Positions 20,355 to 28,376 of a stretch of 32,492 nucleotides of DNA are shown here, piece by piece. This DNA is from a virus. Location of the stretch: IMG/VR virus record IMGVR_UViG_3300043331_000272, positions 1 to 32,492 of that record. The stretch is one strand, 5' to 3'. Both the position numbers and the translations under genes were made by a program. The first letter of the stretch is position 1, and each line of letters begins with the position of its first letter. The notes under the pieces were generated by a model that did no database searches, was not told where the DNA came from, and was given only the letters and a program-made list of their open reading frames with translations.

Positions 20355-20601
20355 TCCTAAGCATTATGCTGAGTTAGGTGAATACAGTGCGTTACACGTC
20401 TCAGAAAAATGGGGCTTAAACTACTTGCTGGGAACTGCTATCAAGTACATACAACGTGCAGGTAAGAAACCTGACACACCGGCGATAGTTGACCTCAAGA
20501 AAGCCCGCTGGTATATACAACGTCAGCTCTACATACTTGATCCAGAAAACGAAGCCGACCCAGCAGCAGATGAAAACAGAAACGGATACACAGTTAGATG
20601 A
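20338..20601 (+). CDS. DUF3310 protein (87 aa)
   Basis: Typical DUF3310 signature: VNPKHYAELGEYSALHVSEK, then LNYLLGTAIKYIQRAGKK and DLKKARWYIQRQL. The family is widespread in phages and includes T7 gene 1.7 protein, described as a nucleotide kinase; whether that activity applies here is open. The start ATG 20338 lies within the end of the previous gene. Located between replication genes. Confidence 0.85.
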   Translation: MHDPVNPKHYAELGEYSALHVSEKWGLNYLLGTAIKYIQRAGKKPDTPAIVDLKKARWYIQRQLYILDPENEADPAADENRNGYTVR

Positions 20602-20789
20602 AGATAGAGCCTCATTACATAGAAGGTAAGTTGATACGAGATAGACTCGGTTGGATGGAATTCGCTAAATTAGATGGTAAGCGTGTGAAAGATTGGATTT
20701 GGAACAGATTAGAGCAATTACCTGAAAATGCTATAGTTAGAATAACTTGTGAGGTTGTAGATAACGGAGCACCAAGTGATTCAGCGTAA
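20598..20789 (+). CDS. Hypothetical protein (63 aa)
   Basis: ATGA overlap. MKIEPHYIEGKLIRDRLGWM continues with KRVKDWIWNRLEQLPENAIV and a C-terminal beta strand (VRITCEVVDNG). Unassigned. Its end overlaps the GTG start of the polymerase gene by 14 bases. Confidence 0.6.
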   Translation: MKIEPHYIEGKLIRDRLGWMEFAKLDGKRVKDWIWNRLEQLPENAIVRITCEVVDNGAPSDSA

Positions 20790-23172
20790 GCACCCACTCG
20801 CGCAATGCGAGAAATGTCCTTTGTATAAACGCGACTACGTGCCCACAAGTGGGCCTGCTAACGCGGAGGTGGCCTTTGTCTCCCGAAGTCCTGGTTATCA
20901 TGATACTATCGCTCGTAAACCTTTTGCTGGTCCTAGTGGTAAGGTACTTGACGCGCTCTTACAAGCAAATGGTTACAAGCGCGATGATGTACTCACAACT
21001 AATGTGGTGCTATGCTACCACGACGGAGAACCCCCACAAGACGCAATCGACGCATGTAGACCAAGACTTGAACATGAATTGATGGGTCGTAAGACTGTCT
21101 TGGCTGGTGGTGTCGAGGCAGTTCATGAGTTAATCAACCCCCGATGGTCTATTACGTCTGCACGACGTAAGGTACATGAGGGGCCGAATGGGCAACGCCG
21201 TGTCGCTACCACTAATCCCGCTGTTGTGTTGCGAGAGAGTGGCAATTATCCTGATATGGTCAGGGACTTTCGTCTTGCTCTAAACCCTGCACCACCAGGT
21301 AAGCTGCCTCAGGTGTGGTATACAGATGACGCCGATGAGGCCATAGAATTCCTTGATAGTGTCCCTGATAGGGTAAGTAGCAACACGCATATCGCTAGTG
21401 ACCTCGAGACGTTTGGTTGGGGTCCAAAGATTGCTTGTGCCGGCTTTGCTTGGGACAAGTCTATTGCTTACGTGATAGGCCATAAGGCTCTTGAGGACGA
21501 GTGGGTGTTGGATTCACTAAAGAAGCTGTACGGGCATCCGTTGCTGTGGACTTGGCATAATGGGAAGTACGACGTAAAGGTGTTAGCCAAAAACGGCATA
21601 CATGCCGCCATTATTGAGGACACCTTCCTAATGAGCTATGCCCTGGATGAGCGTCCTGGGGGTAATTACCAGGGTGACCAGGGTGCAGGCTTACATGCGC
21701 TTACACCTACGCTAATGCAGGAGTACGGTTGGCCTGACTATGAATGGCCTTCGGTTAAACAGTTCAAGAAAACAGGCGTGCTCGAAAAGCCCCTAGAGCT
21801 TTACGACTACAACGGTAAGGACACCGTTGGTACTCTAGTATTGCTTGAGGACTTGCTACCTGCCTGCGAAGCCGACGACGTTTACAACAGGCCATACGGC
21901 TTAGTGTCGATTCCACTCGCCAACGCTCTAGTGCCGGTTGAGTTGCGTGGTTTCTGCTATGACGTAAGTGCGGCTGCCGACCTGAACGAGCGTGAAGTTC
22001 GCCCACGACTTAAACAGCTCACAACTGAAATGCGCTCTATCTTGAAACGTGACCTGTATAACCCTAACTCACACGTTCAAAACAAAGGCATCTTTTACGA
22101 GTATTACGGACTCAAGCACGGTTTGCAGGATACACGCAAACACGTCAAGACAACGAGCACGGACAAGGACGTGCGTAAGGAGATCATTGAAGGCCGTTTC
22201 GAGTGTAAGTCAGGTATGGCTGATGAATTCCAACGGTACGTGCGACTGCTCGATGACTATTGGAAGCTCGAAAAGACTCGTTCGACTTATATCGAGTCCT
22301 TGATCAACCAGGTCGCTGATGATGGCAAGCTGTACACCACGTTTAAGTTCGGTACTGAAACAGCCCGCCTTTCAAGCGAGAAGCCCAACTTCCAGAACAT
22401 TACTAGAGAAGGTCCTCACGGGTTACCGAGCTTACGTACCTTGTTCTTGCCAAGCCCAGGTAACGTGATCGTGTCAGCCGACTACTCCCAGGCAGAACTA
22501 CGCACGATTGCAAAGGTATCCAACTGTGCAGGTCTATTGGAGATTTATCGTGACACGTCACGAAGCCTACATAAAGAACGTGCTGCTCAGTTCTTCGGTG
22601 AGGACTATACCAAGGAACAGTACGTGCGTAGCAAGAACATCAACTTCGGCGTGTCCTATGGTCAGAGCGCGTTTACGTTCGCGCAGATGTACAACATGCC
22701 ACAGGAAGAAGCGCAGGCTTACATAGATGACTGGTTTGAGCAGTTCCCCGAGATTAAAGAGTGGTCCGACTCTGTTAAAGAAACCGTGCGTACTGAGGGT
22801 GTCATAGTTGGGCTGTTTGGTCATAAACGCCGCTTTCACCTGCTGACTGAAGAAAACAAGGAAGAAGTGTTCAGGCAGGCAGTTAACTTTATTCCTCAGA
22901 ACTTCGCCGGCGTGTTGACCGAGTTAGCCCTCATAGAACTAGTGAAATGGGAAAACGTGCCTGTGGTCACAAGCACGCATGACAGCATCGTTGCTGACGT
23001 ACCTGAATCAGAAGCCTTAGAAGTAGCTCTCACCATGAAGCGCGTGATGGAGAAGCAGGCCATAAAGCACGTTGGGTGGGAATGGGACGATATCCCGTTT
23101 GTTGCAGATATCTCCATTGGTCCTAATTGGGGCGCTTGCGAAGAAATCTCTCTAGAAAGGATAGCCGCATGA
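20776..23172 (+). CDS. UDG-like/DNA polymerase I fusion (798 aa)
   Basis: GTG start. Residues 1-170 resemble family 4 uracil-DNA glycosylase: CEKCPL (Cys11, Cys14), PFAGPSGKVLD, and two later Cys (VVLCYHDG ... DACRPRLEHEL) for the 4Fe-4S cluster. Yet the usual GE-x-PG is SRSPG and the catalytic-loop His is Asn (TTNPAVVLR), so glycosylase activity is doubtful. Next, a 3'-5' exonuclease: SDLETFG, HNGKYD, YNGKDT. Then family A polymerase motifs: A SADYSQAELR, B RSKNINFGVSYG, C STHDSIVADV. It is the replicative polymerase, with proofreading. Confidence 0.95.
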   Translation: MIQRKHPLAQCEKCPLYKRDYVPTSGPANAEVAFVSRSPGYHDTIARKPFAGPSGKVLDALLQANGYKRDDVLTTNVVLCYHDGEPPQDAIDACRPRLEHELMGRKTVLAGGVEAVHELINPRWSITSARRKVHEGPNGQRRVATTNPAVVLRESGNYPDMVRDFRLALNPAPPGKLPQVWYTDDADEAIEFLDSVPDRVSSNTHIASDLETFGWGPKIACAGFAWDKSIAYVIGHKALEDEWVLDSLKKLYGHPLLWTWHNGKYDVKVLAKNGIHAAIIEDTFLMSYALDERPGGNYQGDQGAGLHALTPTLMQEYGWPDYEWPSVKQFKKTGVLEKPLELYDYNGKDTVGTLVLLEDLLPACEADDVYNRPYGLVSIPLANALVPVELRGFCYDVSAAADLNEREVRPRLKQLTTEMRSILKRDLYNPNSHVQNKGIFYEYYGLKHGLQDTRKHVKTTSTDKDVRKEIIEGRFECKSGMADEFQRYVRLLDDYWKLEKTRSTYIESLINQVADDGKLYTTFKFGTETARLSSEKPNFQNITREGPHGLPSLRTLFLPSPGNVIVSADYSQAELRTIAKVSNCAGLLEIYRDTSRSLHKERAAQFFGEDYTKEQYVRSKNINFGVSYGQSAFTFAQMYNMPQEEAQAYIDDWFEQFPEIKEWSDSVKETVRTEGVIVGLFGHKRRFHLLTEENKEEVFRQAVNFIPQNFAGVLTELALIELVKWENVPVVTSTHDSIVADVPESEALEVALTMKRVMEKQAIKHVGWEWDDIPFVADISIGPNWGACEEISLERIAA

Positions 23173-23363
23173 ATCGAGATGTAATCCCTTCCATGATTTT
23201 TGTGGCAATGATTGCTACAACTCTGGCTTCATCTGGAATCACGTGGGAATCTTACTCGTTAATCATAGGCTCGTTCGGTCTAGGAATCATCTTTGCTGAT
23301 CTAATACACATCTATGCTGAGTGGAGAGTAAAAACCTTACGAAGGAGATAGCCGCATGAATCG
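23161..23363 (+). repeat. Pair of 16-bp direct repeats flanking the membrane protein gene
   Basis: ATAGCCGCATGAATCG occurs at 23161-23176 and 23348-23363, covering the start codon region of genes 23169 and 23356. The unit length is 187 bp. Third example of a small gene bounded by duplicated start regions. Confidence 0.85.
23169..23351 (+). CDS. Two-span membrane protein (60 aa)
   Basis: ATG 23169 after AAAGG. Two hydrophobic segments: VIPSMIFVAMIATTLAS (about 5-21) and SLIIGSFGLGIIFADLIHIY (about 29-48), with a basic end (RVKTLRRR) that should lie in the cytoplasm. It overlaps the polymerase stop by a few bases. It sits between direct repeats. Role unknown; a membrane anchor or exclusion protein are possibilities only. 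Confidence 0.7.
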   Translation: MNRDVIPSMIFVAMIATTLASSGITWESYSLIIGSFGLGIIFADLIHIYAEWRVKTLRRR

Positions 23364-23535
23364 CGCAATCGAGAGACTAGACATTACTAAAGCAGGCGAC
23401 GCTGAATGGGTAATCATTAACTTAATTCAGCCGAAGATTAATGAAATCATTGATGCTGTAAATAGGCTAAATGGTGAAAAAGGCGTTTGGCCCGTCCGTG
23501 AGTTTGATGAGATGGGAAACAAGGTTTTAGAATGA
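23356..23535 (+). CDS. Hypothetical protein (59 aa)
   Basis: ATG 23356 after GAAGGAGA; TGA at 23533-23535 overlaps the methyltransferase ATG. Sequence MNRAIERLDITKAGDAEWVI, then a helix PKINEIIDAVNRLNG. Small, soluble, helical. No family recognised. Confidence 0.7.
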   Translation: MNRAIERLDITKAGDAEWVIINLIQPKINEIIDAVNRLNGEKGVWPVREFDEMGNKVLE

Positions 23536-24119
23536 CAGCGATGGAAGCAGACTTCTATAGTGCCGCTATTCAAGACCCGGACAATTACTACAACCTGCCT
23601 GTGGAGGAATCTCCGTATTTACCACTGTACCAGCATGTAGTTAATTGGGTGCCACGTGGCATTAGAACAGTTGTAGACCTTGGTTGTGGTAGTGGACGTT
23701 TAGCTAAATTGCTCTGTAGTTCTAGACCCGAGCTTGCGTATCTTGGACTCGATTTCTCCACAGAGATGATTGAACGTGCAGAAGCCTACAACATAGACAC
23801 GCCTGGTACGCCACTGTTTGTGCTTAACGACCTTCGTTATGGTGATGAAGTGCCCGCAGCAGACTTGTATTTAGCCATTGAAGTGCTAGAGCACTTAGAT
23901 GACGACTTAGGGCTGCTAGCTAAGCTGCCGAAGCACTCGCACGTTGTCTTATCAGTTCCTAATTTCGACAGTGAGGCACATGTGAGGTACTTCGACTCAT
24001 GGGCACATTGTTGGACTCGTTACTCAAACGCACTTATATACCTGAGGCAAAGAACTCTAGTTGTGCCAGGTAGCGATGGCGACGTTGACTTCTACATCAT
24101 GCATGGTCTGGCTCGATGA
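23532..24119 (+). CDS. Class I SAM-dependent methyltransferase (195 aa)
   Basis: Clear Rossmann methyltransferase motifs: VVDLGCGSGRLAKLL (motif I, near residue 43), YLGLDFSTEMIERA (acidic loop), ADLYLAIEVLEHLDDD (motif IV-like) and HVVLSVPNF. The type is that of small-molecule or sugar methyltransferases, not of a restriction-modification DNA enzyme, since no DPPY or PCQ motif is visible. Substrate unknown; the sugar-type cassette at 26.2-28.9 kb suggests a related pathway. Confidence 0.85.
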   Translation: MTAMEADFYSAAIQDPDNYYNLPVEESPYLPLYQHVVNWVPRGIRTVVDLGCGSGRLAKLLCSSRPELAYLGLDFSTEMIERAEAYNIDTPGTPLFVLNDLRYGDEVPAADLYLAIEVLEHLDDDLGLLAKLPKHSHVVLSVPNFDSEAHVRYFDSWAHCWTRYSNALIYLRQRTLVVPGSDGDVDFYIMHGLAR

Positions 24120-24352
24120 ATGAGCTTTGCGGAGCAGATACCCCCACAGGGCCGTGTACTTTACCTAAAGGGCATGAGGTACAATGGCATCGACACCGTG
24201 AGTACACTGGTCTGATATGGACTATGAAAGTTGGTAATAAAGTCATTAAGAATGGTAGAGGCAAGGTGGGGTTCCAGTATGCTATTAACGATGCGCTCGA
24301 TACCCATGATGAGGTTGTTGTGACCTTTAGGCGCATTGAGGTCAAATCGTGA
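24116..24352 (+). CDS. Small Cys/His-containing protein (78 aa)
   Basis: ATGA overlap. CGADTPTGPCTLPKGHEVQW followed by HRH is a compact Cys/His cluster seen in small actinophage proteins; likely one zinc ion. The C-terminal half is basic and beta-rich (EVVVTFRRIEVKS). A near-copy (11 of 12) of the 12-bp word lies at 24139-24150. Overlaps the next GTG. Confidence 0.65.
   Translation: MNELCGADTPTGPCTLPKGHEVQWHRHREYTGLIWTMKVGNKVIKNGRGKVGFQYAINDALDTHDEVVVTFRRIEVKS
24139..24150 (-). repeat. Near-copy of the 12-bp word (TACCCCCACAGG)
   Basis: One mismatch at the first base. A second 11-of-12 near-copy is at 21029-21040 (AACCCCCACAAG) in the polymerase gene. Confidence 0.6.
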
Positions 24353-24495
24353 CCGGCAGCCCGCCGACCAGCCCGAGCCGGGACAGGTCGAGGGGTAGAC
24401 TAAGCGTACCTCTGAGGGCCGTCCCGCCCCCGTTCCAGGTGTCCGGCCGTCCAGGCTGGAGGTATCCTTACCGTACCTCTGAGAGCCTCGGTTAA
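24349..24495 (+). CDS. Possible 48-aa Pro/Arg-rich ORF in a GC-rich patch
   Basis: GTG 24349 overlaps the upstream TGA (GTGA), as usual here, and runs to TAA at 24493. The product starts MTGSPPTSPSRDRSRGRLSV and is Pro/Arg/Ser-rich, a composition often produced by non-coding GC-rich DNA. The DNA from about 24353 to 24465 is much richer in G and C than its surroundings. Translation is uncertain. Confidence 0.3.
   Translation: MTGSPPTSPSRDRSRGRLSVPLRAVPPPFQVSGRPGWRYPYRTSESLG
24405..24487 (+). repeat. Imperfect 16-bp direct repeat (CGTACCTCTGAGNGCC)
   Basis: CGTACCTCTGAGGGCC at 24405-24420 and CGTACCTCTGAGAGCC at 24472-24487, 15 of 16 identical and 67 bp apart, at the borders of the GC-rich patch before the RuvC-like gene. 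It may be a footprint of an insertion or a pair of binding sites. Confidence 0.55.
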
Positions 24496-24517
24496 GGTTG
24501 TTAAGGCGGCTAAGCCC

Positions 24518-24982
24518 GTGACCCTGGTTAAGCTCGATGAACCCCGTAGGGCGATTGCTTTCGACCCAGGTATCACAACAGGCGTGGCAAACGGTTTGTT
24601 GTTACCAGAGGGTCATATGGAGGTATCGGGCTTTCAGGACAAACTCAACACGAAAGACCTATTTGAGTACTTGCAGAGCAGCAAACCACATTACATTATC
24701 TATGAGAGGTTTGATTACAGAAACCGTGCGCGTGATAGGTTAGTGTTGTTCTCGAGAGACTTGATTGGCGTTATAGACTTGTATTCAAAGCTCACAGAAA
24801 CGCCCACCTTTAGATATATGCCAGTCGAGGTCATGCGTTACTTCACAGACAATTACCTCAAGACTGAGAAAGTCTTTAAGCCTAACTTACCACACTACAA
24901 TGACGCTATGAGACACTTACTCCACTGGTACACTTTTGGTTATGGTTACCAATTCAACAAGAATGGATACGTGCCAGCATAA
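24518..24982 (+). CDS. RuvC-like Holliday junction resolvase (154 aa)
   Basis: GTG 24518 is the only usable start in frame; the ribosome binding site is weak. RNase H-fold resolvase motifs: AIAFDPGITTG (first catalytic Asp, about residue 16), YIIYERFDY (Glu) and HYNDAMRHLLHW (final Asp). It should cut branched DNA arising in phage replication and recombination before packaging. The size suits phage RuvC-type enzymes. Confidence 0.85.
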   Translation: MTLVKLDEPRRAIAFDPGITTGVANGLLLPEGHMEVSGFQDKLNTKDLFEYLQSSKPHYIIYERFDYRNRARDRLVLFSRDLIGVIDLYSKLTETPTFRYMPVEVMRYFTDNYLKTEKVFKPNLPHYNDAMRHLLHWYTFGYGYQFNKNGYVPA

Positions 24983-25251
24983 TGTTTAGACGCAAACGAA
25001 AACTACTGCCCACGACGTTACCTGACACGCATGGGGCTAACTACTTGAACGTGCCTGCTGATCCTGTAGTGTTGTACCACCCCGTCTTAGGGCAAGTAGT
25101 AGTTCTTGTGCCTGCGCCGGCCCCTGATTTCTTACCGGACGAATCAGTGTTTGTAGAAGGCGTTAAATGTTTTGATCTAAGCGACATAGACTTCATTCCT
25201 AGCTTCTACTACAGAAGGGATGACTCCTTGCTTGGGTACGTTAAAACATGA
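24982..25251 (+). CDS. Hypothetical protein (89 aa)
   Basis: The ATG shares its A with the upstream TAA. After a basic start (MFRRKRKLLPTTLPD) the sequence is beta-rich with Pro (LGQVVVLVPAPAPDFLPDES). No motif recognised. ATGA overlap with the secreted protein gene. Confidence 0.6.
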   Translation: MFRRKRKLLPTTLPDTHGANYLNVPADPVVLYHPVLGQVVVLVPAPAPDFLPDESVFVEGVKCFDLSDIDFIPSFYYRRDDSLLGYVKT

Positions 25252-25757
25252 ACAAGTTAGTCGCAACTGGAGCTGCTATAGGCGTAATGGCAGCAGGTGT
25301 AGGAACAGCGGTCGCATTAGATAACACTGGTTCTCAGGCCGCTGACCCTGTGCCAACAGTTACAGTAACGGTTCCACCTGAGGACCCTGCTTGCGATCTG
25401 GAACCAATCGTCGAACACTTGAACTCTAGCTTGTGTAGCGTAGCAGGCGTCATACAATTTGGCTGGCTTAGTAACGTAGTTAATGCGACTCAGTTTCAGA
25501 ATTGGAAGCGTGACAACCCAGGCGAGTATGACAAGTTAGTAGAATACATGGCAAATCCGCAAGCTACGGGAAATGAAGCACCGAGGCTTGCAACTTTCTT
25601 TGGGTCAGCTTTAACTCAAGTTGTTCAGGCATACAAATATGCAGAAGGGCCGAACGCACTAACGTTCCCATCACCATACATTAAACCGTCAAAGGGCGAT
25701 AGGAAACCACCGACTCCCCCAGACGGTCTAGCTATAGAAGGCCAATCGAAATCATGA
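25248..25757 (+). CDS. Secreted protein of unknown function (169 aa)
   Basis: Signal peptide MNKLVATGAAIGVMAAGVGT, with AVAL-D as a possible cleavage site; no lipobox Cys. The mature part starts Pro/Thr/Val-rich (VPTVTVTVPPEDPAC), has two Cys (DPAC, SLC), then a helical domain and a Lys/Pro-rich tail. Exported after synthesis in the infected cell, or carried in virions. Encoded just before the dCTP deaminase. Confidence 0.7.
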   Translation: MNKLVATGAAIGVMAAGVGTAVALDNTGSQAADPVPTVTVTVPPEDPACDLEPIVEHLNSSLCSVAGVIQFGWLSNVVNATQFQNWKRDNPGEYDKLVEYMANPQATGNEAPRLATFFGSALTQVVQAYKYAEGPNALTFPSPYIKPSKGDRKPPTPPDGLAIEGQSKS

Positions 25758-26206
25758 TTCTTAGCGCACAAAGCATCCGTAAAAGACCTGACCTTATCAC
25801 TCCATTCTGTGAGAGAACTAAAGCATATGGCCTGTCTTATGGGCTTTCAGCAGCGGGTTACGATATACGGCTAGACGAGCAGCTTAACTTAGAGTCTGGT
25901 GATTTCGTGTTGGGTAGTTCGCTTGAGTACTTTCGCATGCCCAATGACCTATTAGCAAAAGTATGCGACAAGTCCACGTGGGCCAGACAGGGTATTTTCG
26001 TACAGAACACCATCATCGAGCCAGGTTGGTATGGTTTCTTAACTCTAGAGATCACTAACCAAAATAGGCACTCAGGCTTTGTATTGCCCGCCGGCGTTCC
26101 AATTGCACAGATCATTTACCAACTACTAGATGAACCTACAGAACAGTTGTACAAGGGTAAATATCAAGATCAACAACGCGGTGCTGTGGAGGCCATCTTT
26201 GAATGA
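25754..26206 (+). CDS. dcd: dCTP deaminase / dUTPase-fold protein (150 aa)
   Basis: Family signatures: LSAAGYDIRL, VCDKSTWARQGI, then EPGWYGFLTLEITNQ with the Glu expected for deamination, and GKYQDQQ near the C-terminus. It should convert dCTP to dUTP (some members go on to dUMP), supplying dTTP synthesis. It is slightly short but complete. ATGA overlap with the upstream gene; the next gene starts within its last codons. Confidence 0.88.
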   Translation: MILSAQSIRKRPDLITPFCERTKAYGLSYGLSAAGYDIRLDEQLNLESGDFVLGSSLEYFRMPNDLLAKVCDKSTWARQGIFVQNTIIEPGWYGFLTLEITNQNRHSGFVLPAGVPIAQIIYQLLDEPTEQLYKGKYQDQQRGAVEAIFE

Positions 26207-27062
26207 GAAACCCTCGGTGTGTTTTATCACACCAGTCTTTGAGCGTTACGAGTTAACTGCTATTTGTTTGAAGCAGAGACGTCATGCTTGTGAGCAACTA
26301 GAGGCTGCTGGTATCTCTGCAACATGCGTTGTCATCGGTGATGACGAGAACTTAACCACGGCTCGTGGCTTAGGGTTCCCTGTGTTTGAACGGGATAACC
26401 AATATTTAGGCCGCAAGTTCAATGACGGCCATGAATGGGCCTACAAACACGGCTTCACCCATGTTGCTCCTGTGGGGTCTGACTCTTGGGTAGACCCGAC
26501 TTTCATGTTTGATAGGTTGCCTACGACAAGAGCCGTACTTGTGAGCAAACACTATGCTATGGTTCACAAGACAGGCATGAAACGTGCCCAAATGCACATT
26601 CCTTACGTGAGTTACGTTATACCTATGAAGCTGCTTGCGCCCAGTAATTATAGACCCATCCTTGAAACACGTCCACGCGGTTGTGACACGAACACGATGG
26701 CGTCGATAGAACTTGATGGTAAAGGACCAGTTCGCAAGTTAGTATCACAGAAAAGCCACCTACTCGACACAGTGGCATTTCAATCCAAGACCCAGATTAC
26801 TGACTACAACCGCATTTACGGGAAATGGGGAATTTGTGAGACTTACGACGCTTTCGGCGGCTTAGACAAGCACTACCCTCAAGAGTTGGTTAACGAGATG
26901 GAGTCGTACTACAATATCAATAACGTAGAGACATCATTTGAGCTGTTAGAACGTGCAATTCCGTATGTCAAAAAAGTAAGGGGCAATAGTAGTCAGGACT
27001 TGTTACTAGCTATAGAAGCCTGCATGGTCAAAAGGGAGAAAGAACTTGCCAGTCCTATCTAA
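26199..27062 (+). CDS. Glycosyltransferase-like protein, GT-A fold (287 aa)
   Basis: TTG 26199 was chosen because GGAGG lies six bases upstream and it overlaps the dCTP deaminase stop. VCFITPVFERYELTAICLKQ, then TCVVIGDDENLTTARG and HVAPVGSDSWVDPTF are the pattern of a family 2-like nucleotide-sugar-binding fold, with SDS in place of the usual DxD. First gene of a four-gene cassette. Acceptor unknown: virion protein, phage DNA or host wall sugar are possible. Confidence 0.7.
   Translation: MNEKPSVCFITPVFERYELTAICLKQRRHACEQLEAAGISATCVVIGDDENLTTARGLGFPVFERDNQYLGRKFNDGHEWAYKHGFTHVAPVGSDSWVDPTFMFDRLPTTRAVLVSKHYAMVHKTGMKRAQMHIPYVSYVIPMKLLAPSNYRPILETRPRGCDTNTMASIELDGKGPVRKLVSQKSHLLDTVAFQSKTQITDYNRIYGKWGICETYDAFGGLDKHYPQELVNEMESYYNINNVETSFELLERAIPYVKKVRGNSSQDLLLAIEACMVKREKELASPI
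26469..26480 (+). repeat. Weaker relative of the 12-bp word (10 of 12)
   Basis: CCTGTGGGGTCT, four rather than five G residues. Listed for completeness; may be chance. Confidence 0.3.
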
Positions 27063-27699
27063 ACTCAAGTCTCCTGTAGTACTGTTGGACCTAAACGGTC
27101 ACTCGAGTACGGATCAGTGTCACGAATATAGAGAAAAGTGGTTTGATCATTTTGATTCGCTCGGTTCGGAAGTAGCCTTGTTGAATACCGAAAGTTACGA
27201 CCGCTACTTCAACACAGTAGGCCCCAAGACACGTAACATGATTCGCAAATCGAACAAGCTGTGTTACTACTATGAGTTCTTTAATTTCAATGATGAGCTT
27301 GATTCGATGTTTGAGGTTAATACGTCTGTTGCAGAGCGACAAGGCCAGCCCATGACGGCAGCTTACTTAACTAAACCTAAACCTATAAGTGGCCTAGAAC
27401 CGTGCGCTTTACACCAGCAAGTCTATATAGGTGGTTTCTATGAAGGCAGACTTGTGGCTTATTGTTGGCTTGCCATGTGTAACGAAGTTGCCGTAATTAA
27501 TCGAATTCTAGGTCATGCAGACCACCAATCAGGAACCGGGCTTATGGACGGTCTAGTTAACGAGCTGGTAAAGGTATGCTCACGTAATGAGCACGTGAAC
27601 TATCTGAGCTACAGAACACTTACATCAACTACCAAGGGACTTGAGAAGTTTAAGAAGAATGTCGGTTTCAGGTCGGTCAATGTTAGGGTATTAACATGA
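27046..27699 (+). CDS. GNAT/FemAB-like acyltransferase (217 aa)
   Basis: TTG start with AAGGGAGAAAG upstream, overlapping the previous gene. The C-terminal half shows an N-acyltransferase fold: HQQVYIGGFYEGRLVAYCWL, AVINRILGHADHQ, GTGLMDGLVNELVKV, and KFKKNVGFRSVNV at the end, as in GNAT and FemAB-type enzymes. In this context it may acylate an amino sugar. The acyl donor and acceptor are not visible from the sequence. Confidence 0.7.
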   Translation: MPVLSKLKSPVVLLDLNGHSSTDQCHEYREKWFDHFDSLGSEVALLNTESYDRYFNTVGPKTRNMIRKSNKLCYYYEFFNFNDELDSMFEVNTSVAERQGQPMTAAYLTKPKPISGLEPCALHQQVYIGGFYEGRLVAYCWLAMCNEVAVINRILGHADHQSGTGLMDGLVNELVKVCSRNEHVNYLSYRTLTSTTKGLEKFKKNVGFRSVNVRVLT

Positions 27700-28376
27700 C
27701 CTTTCTTTATATGAATAACGAAAGTGAATTAGTCGAGTGGCCCTCGCATGCATTTGGCCCAGAAGCCTTAGAACGCTTAGAGAACTTTTTAGCCGATAAG
27801 CGCGTAATTCCGCTCAGAGACGTGTTCGTAGGCTTTGGTGGAGAAGGGACAATCGCCATGCGTCACGACGTTGATCATTCTCTAACACAAGCCTTCAAAT
27901 TCGCTCGTTGGGAGCATGAACACGGTTGGAGGTCAAGCTATTACCTACTGCATTCAGCCTGGTATTGGGAGGATTTTGGAGCCGTCGAGGCGTTCATCAA
28001 ACACACAACGTTTATGGGTCATGAGGTCGGTATACACAACGACGCTGTATGCCAAGCACTACGCACAAATCGCTTCTCGGCGCATGAAATCTTAAATGAG
28101 GCATTAGCGTTGCTGCGAGACTACTATGACGTTAAAGGGGCCGCAGATCACGGTGGCGTAGGTGCCAATAATACAGAGCTTTGGAAGCGTTACGAGCTAA
28201 GCGACTTTGATCTGTGGTACGAGGCTTATCAACTAAAGAACAAAGAACCCTCAACATACATTAGTGATAACGGAGGCGTCTTAGGCGCTCCGCTTGCTGC
28301 CGTTACGGGCAGGCAAACACACATGCTAATCCATCCATGCCACTGGAACATTGATGAATACTATCAAGCCGCCTAA
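27696..28376 (+). CDS. Polysaccharide-deacetylase-like protein (226 aa)
   Basis: ATGA overlap. Motif AMRHDVDHSL (residues 54-63) replaces the TFDDG motif of carbohydrate esterase 4 enzymes in the RHDVD form, and GHEVGIHND (108-116) supplies metal-binding His; LIHPCHW near the end fits the last catalytic motif. The middle AADHGGVGANN may close the site. It would remove an acetyl or similar group from a sugar, or be an inactive relative. Third gene of the cassette. Confidence 0.7.
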   Translation: MTFLYMNNESELVEWPSHAFGPEALERLENFLADKRVIPLRDVFVGFGGEGTIAMRHDVDHSLTQAFKFARWEHEHGWRSSYYLLHSAWYWEDFGAVEAFIKHTTFMGHEVGIHNDAVCQALRTNRFSAHEILNEALALLRDYYDVKGAADHGGVGANNTELWKRYELSDFDLWYEAYQLKNKEPSTYISDNGGVLGAPLAAVTGRQTHMLIHPCHWNIDEYYQAA

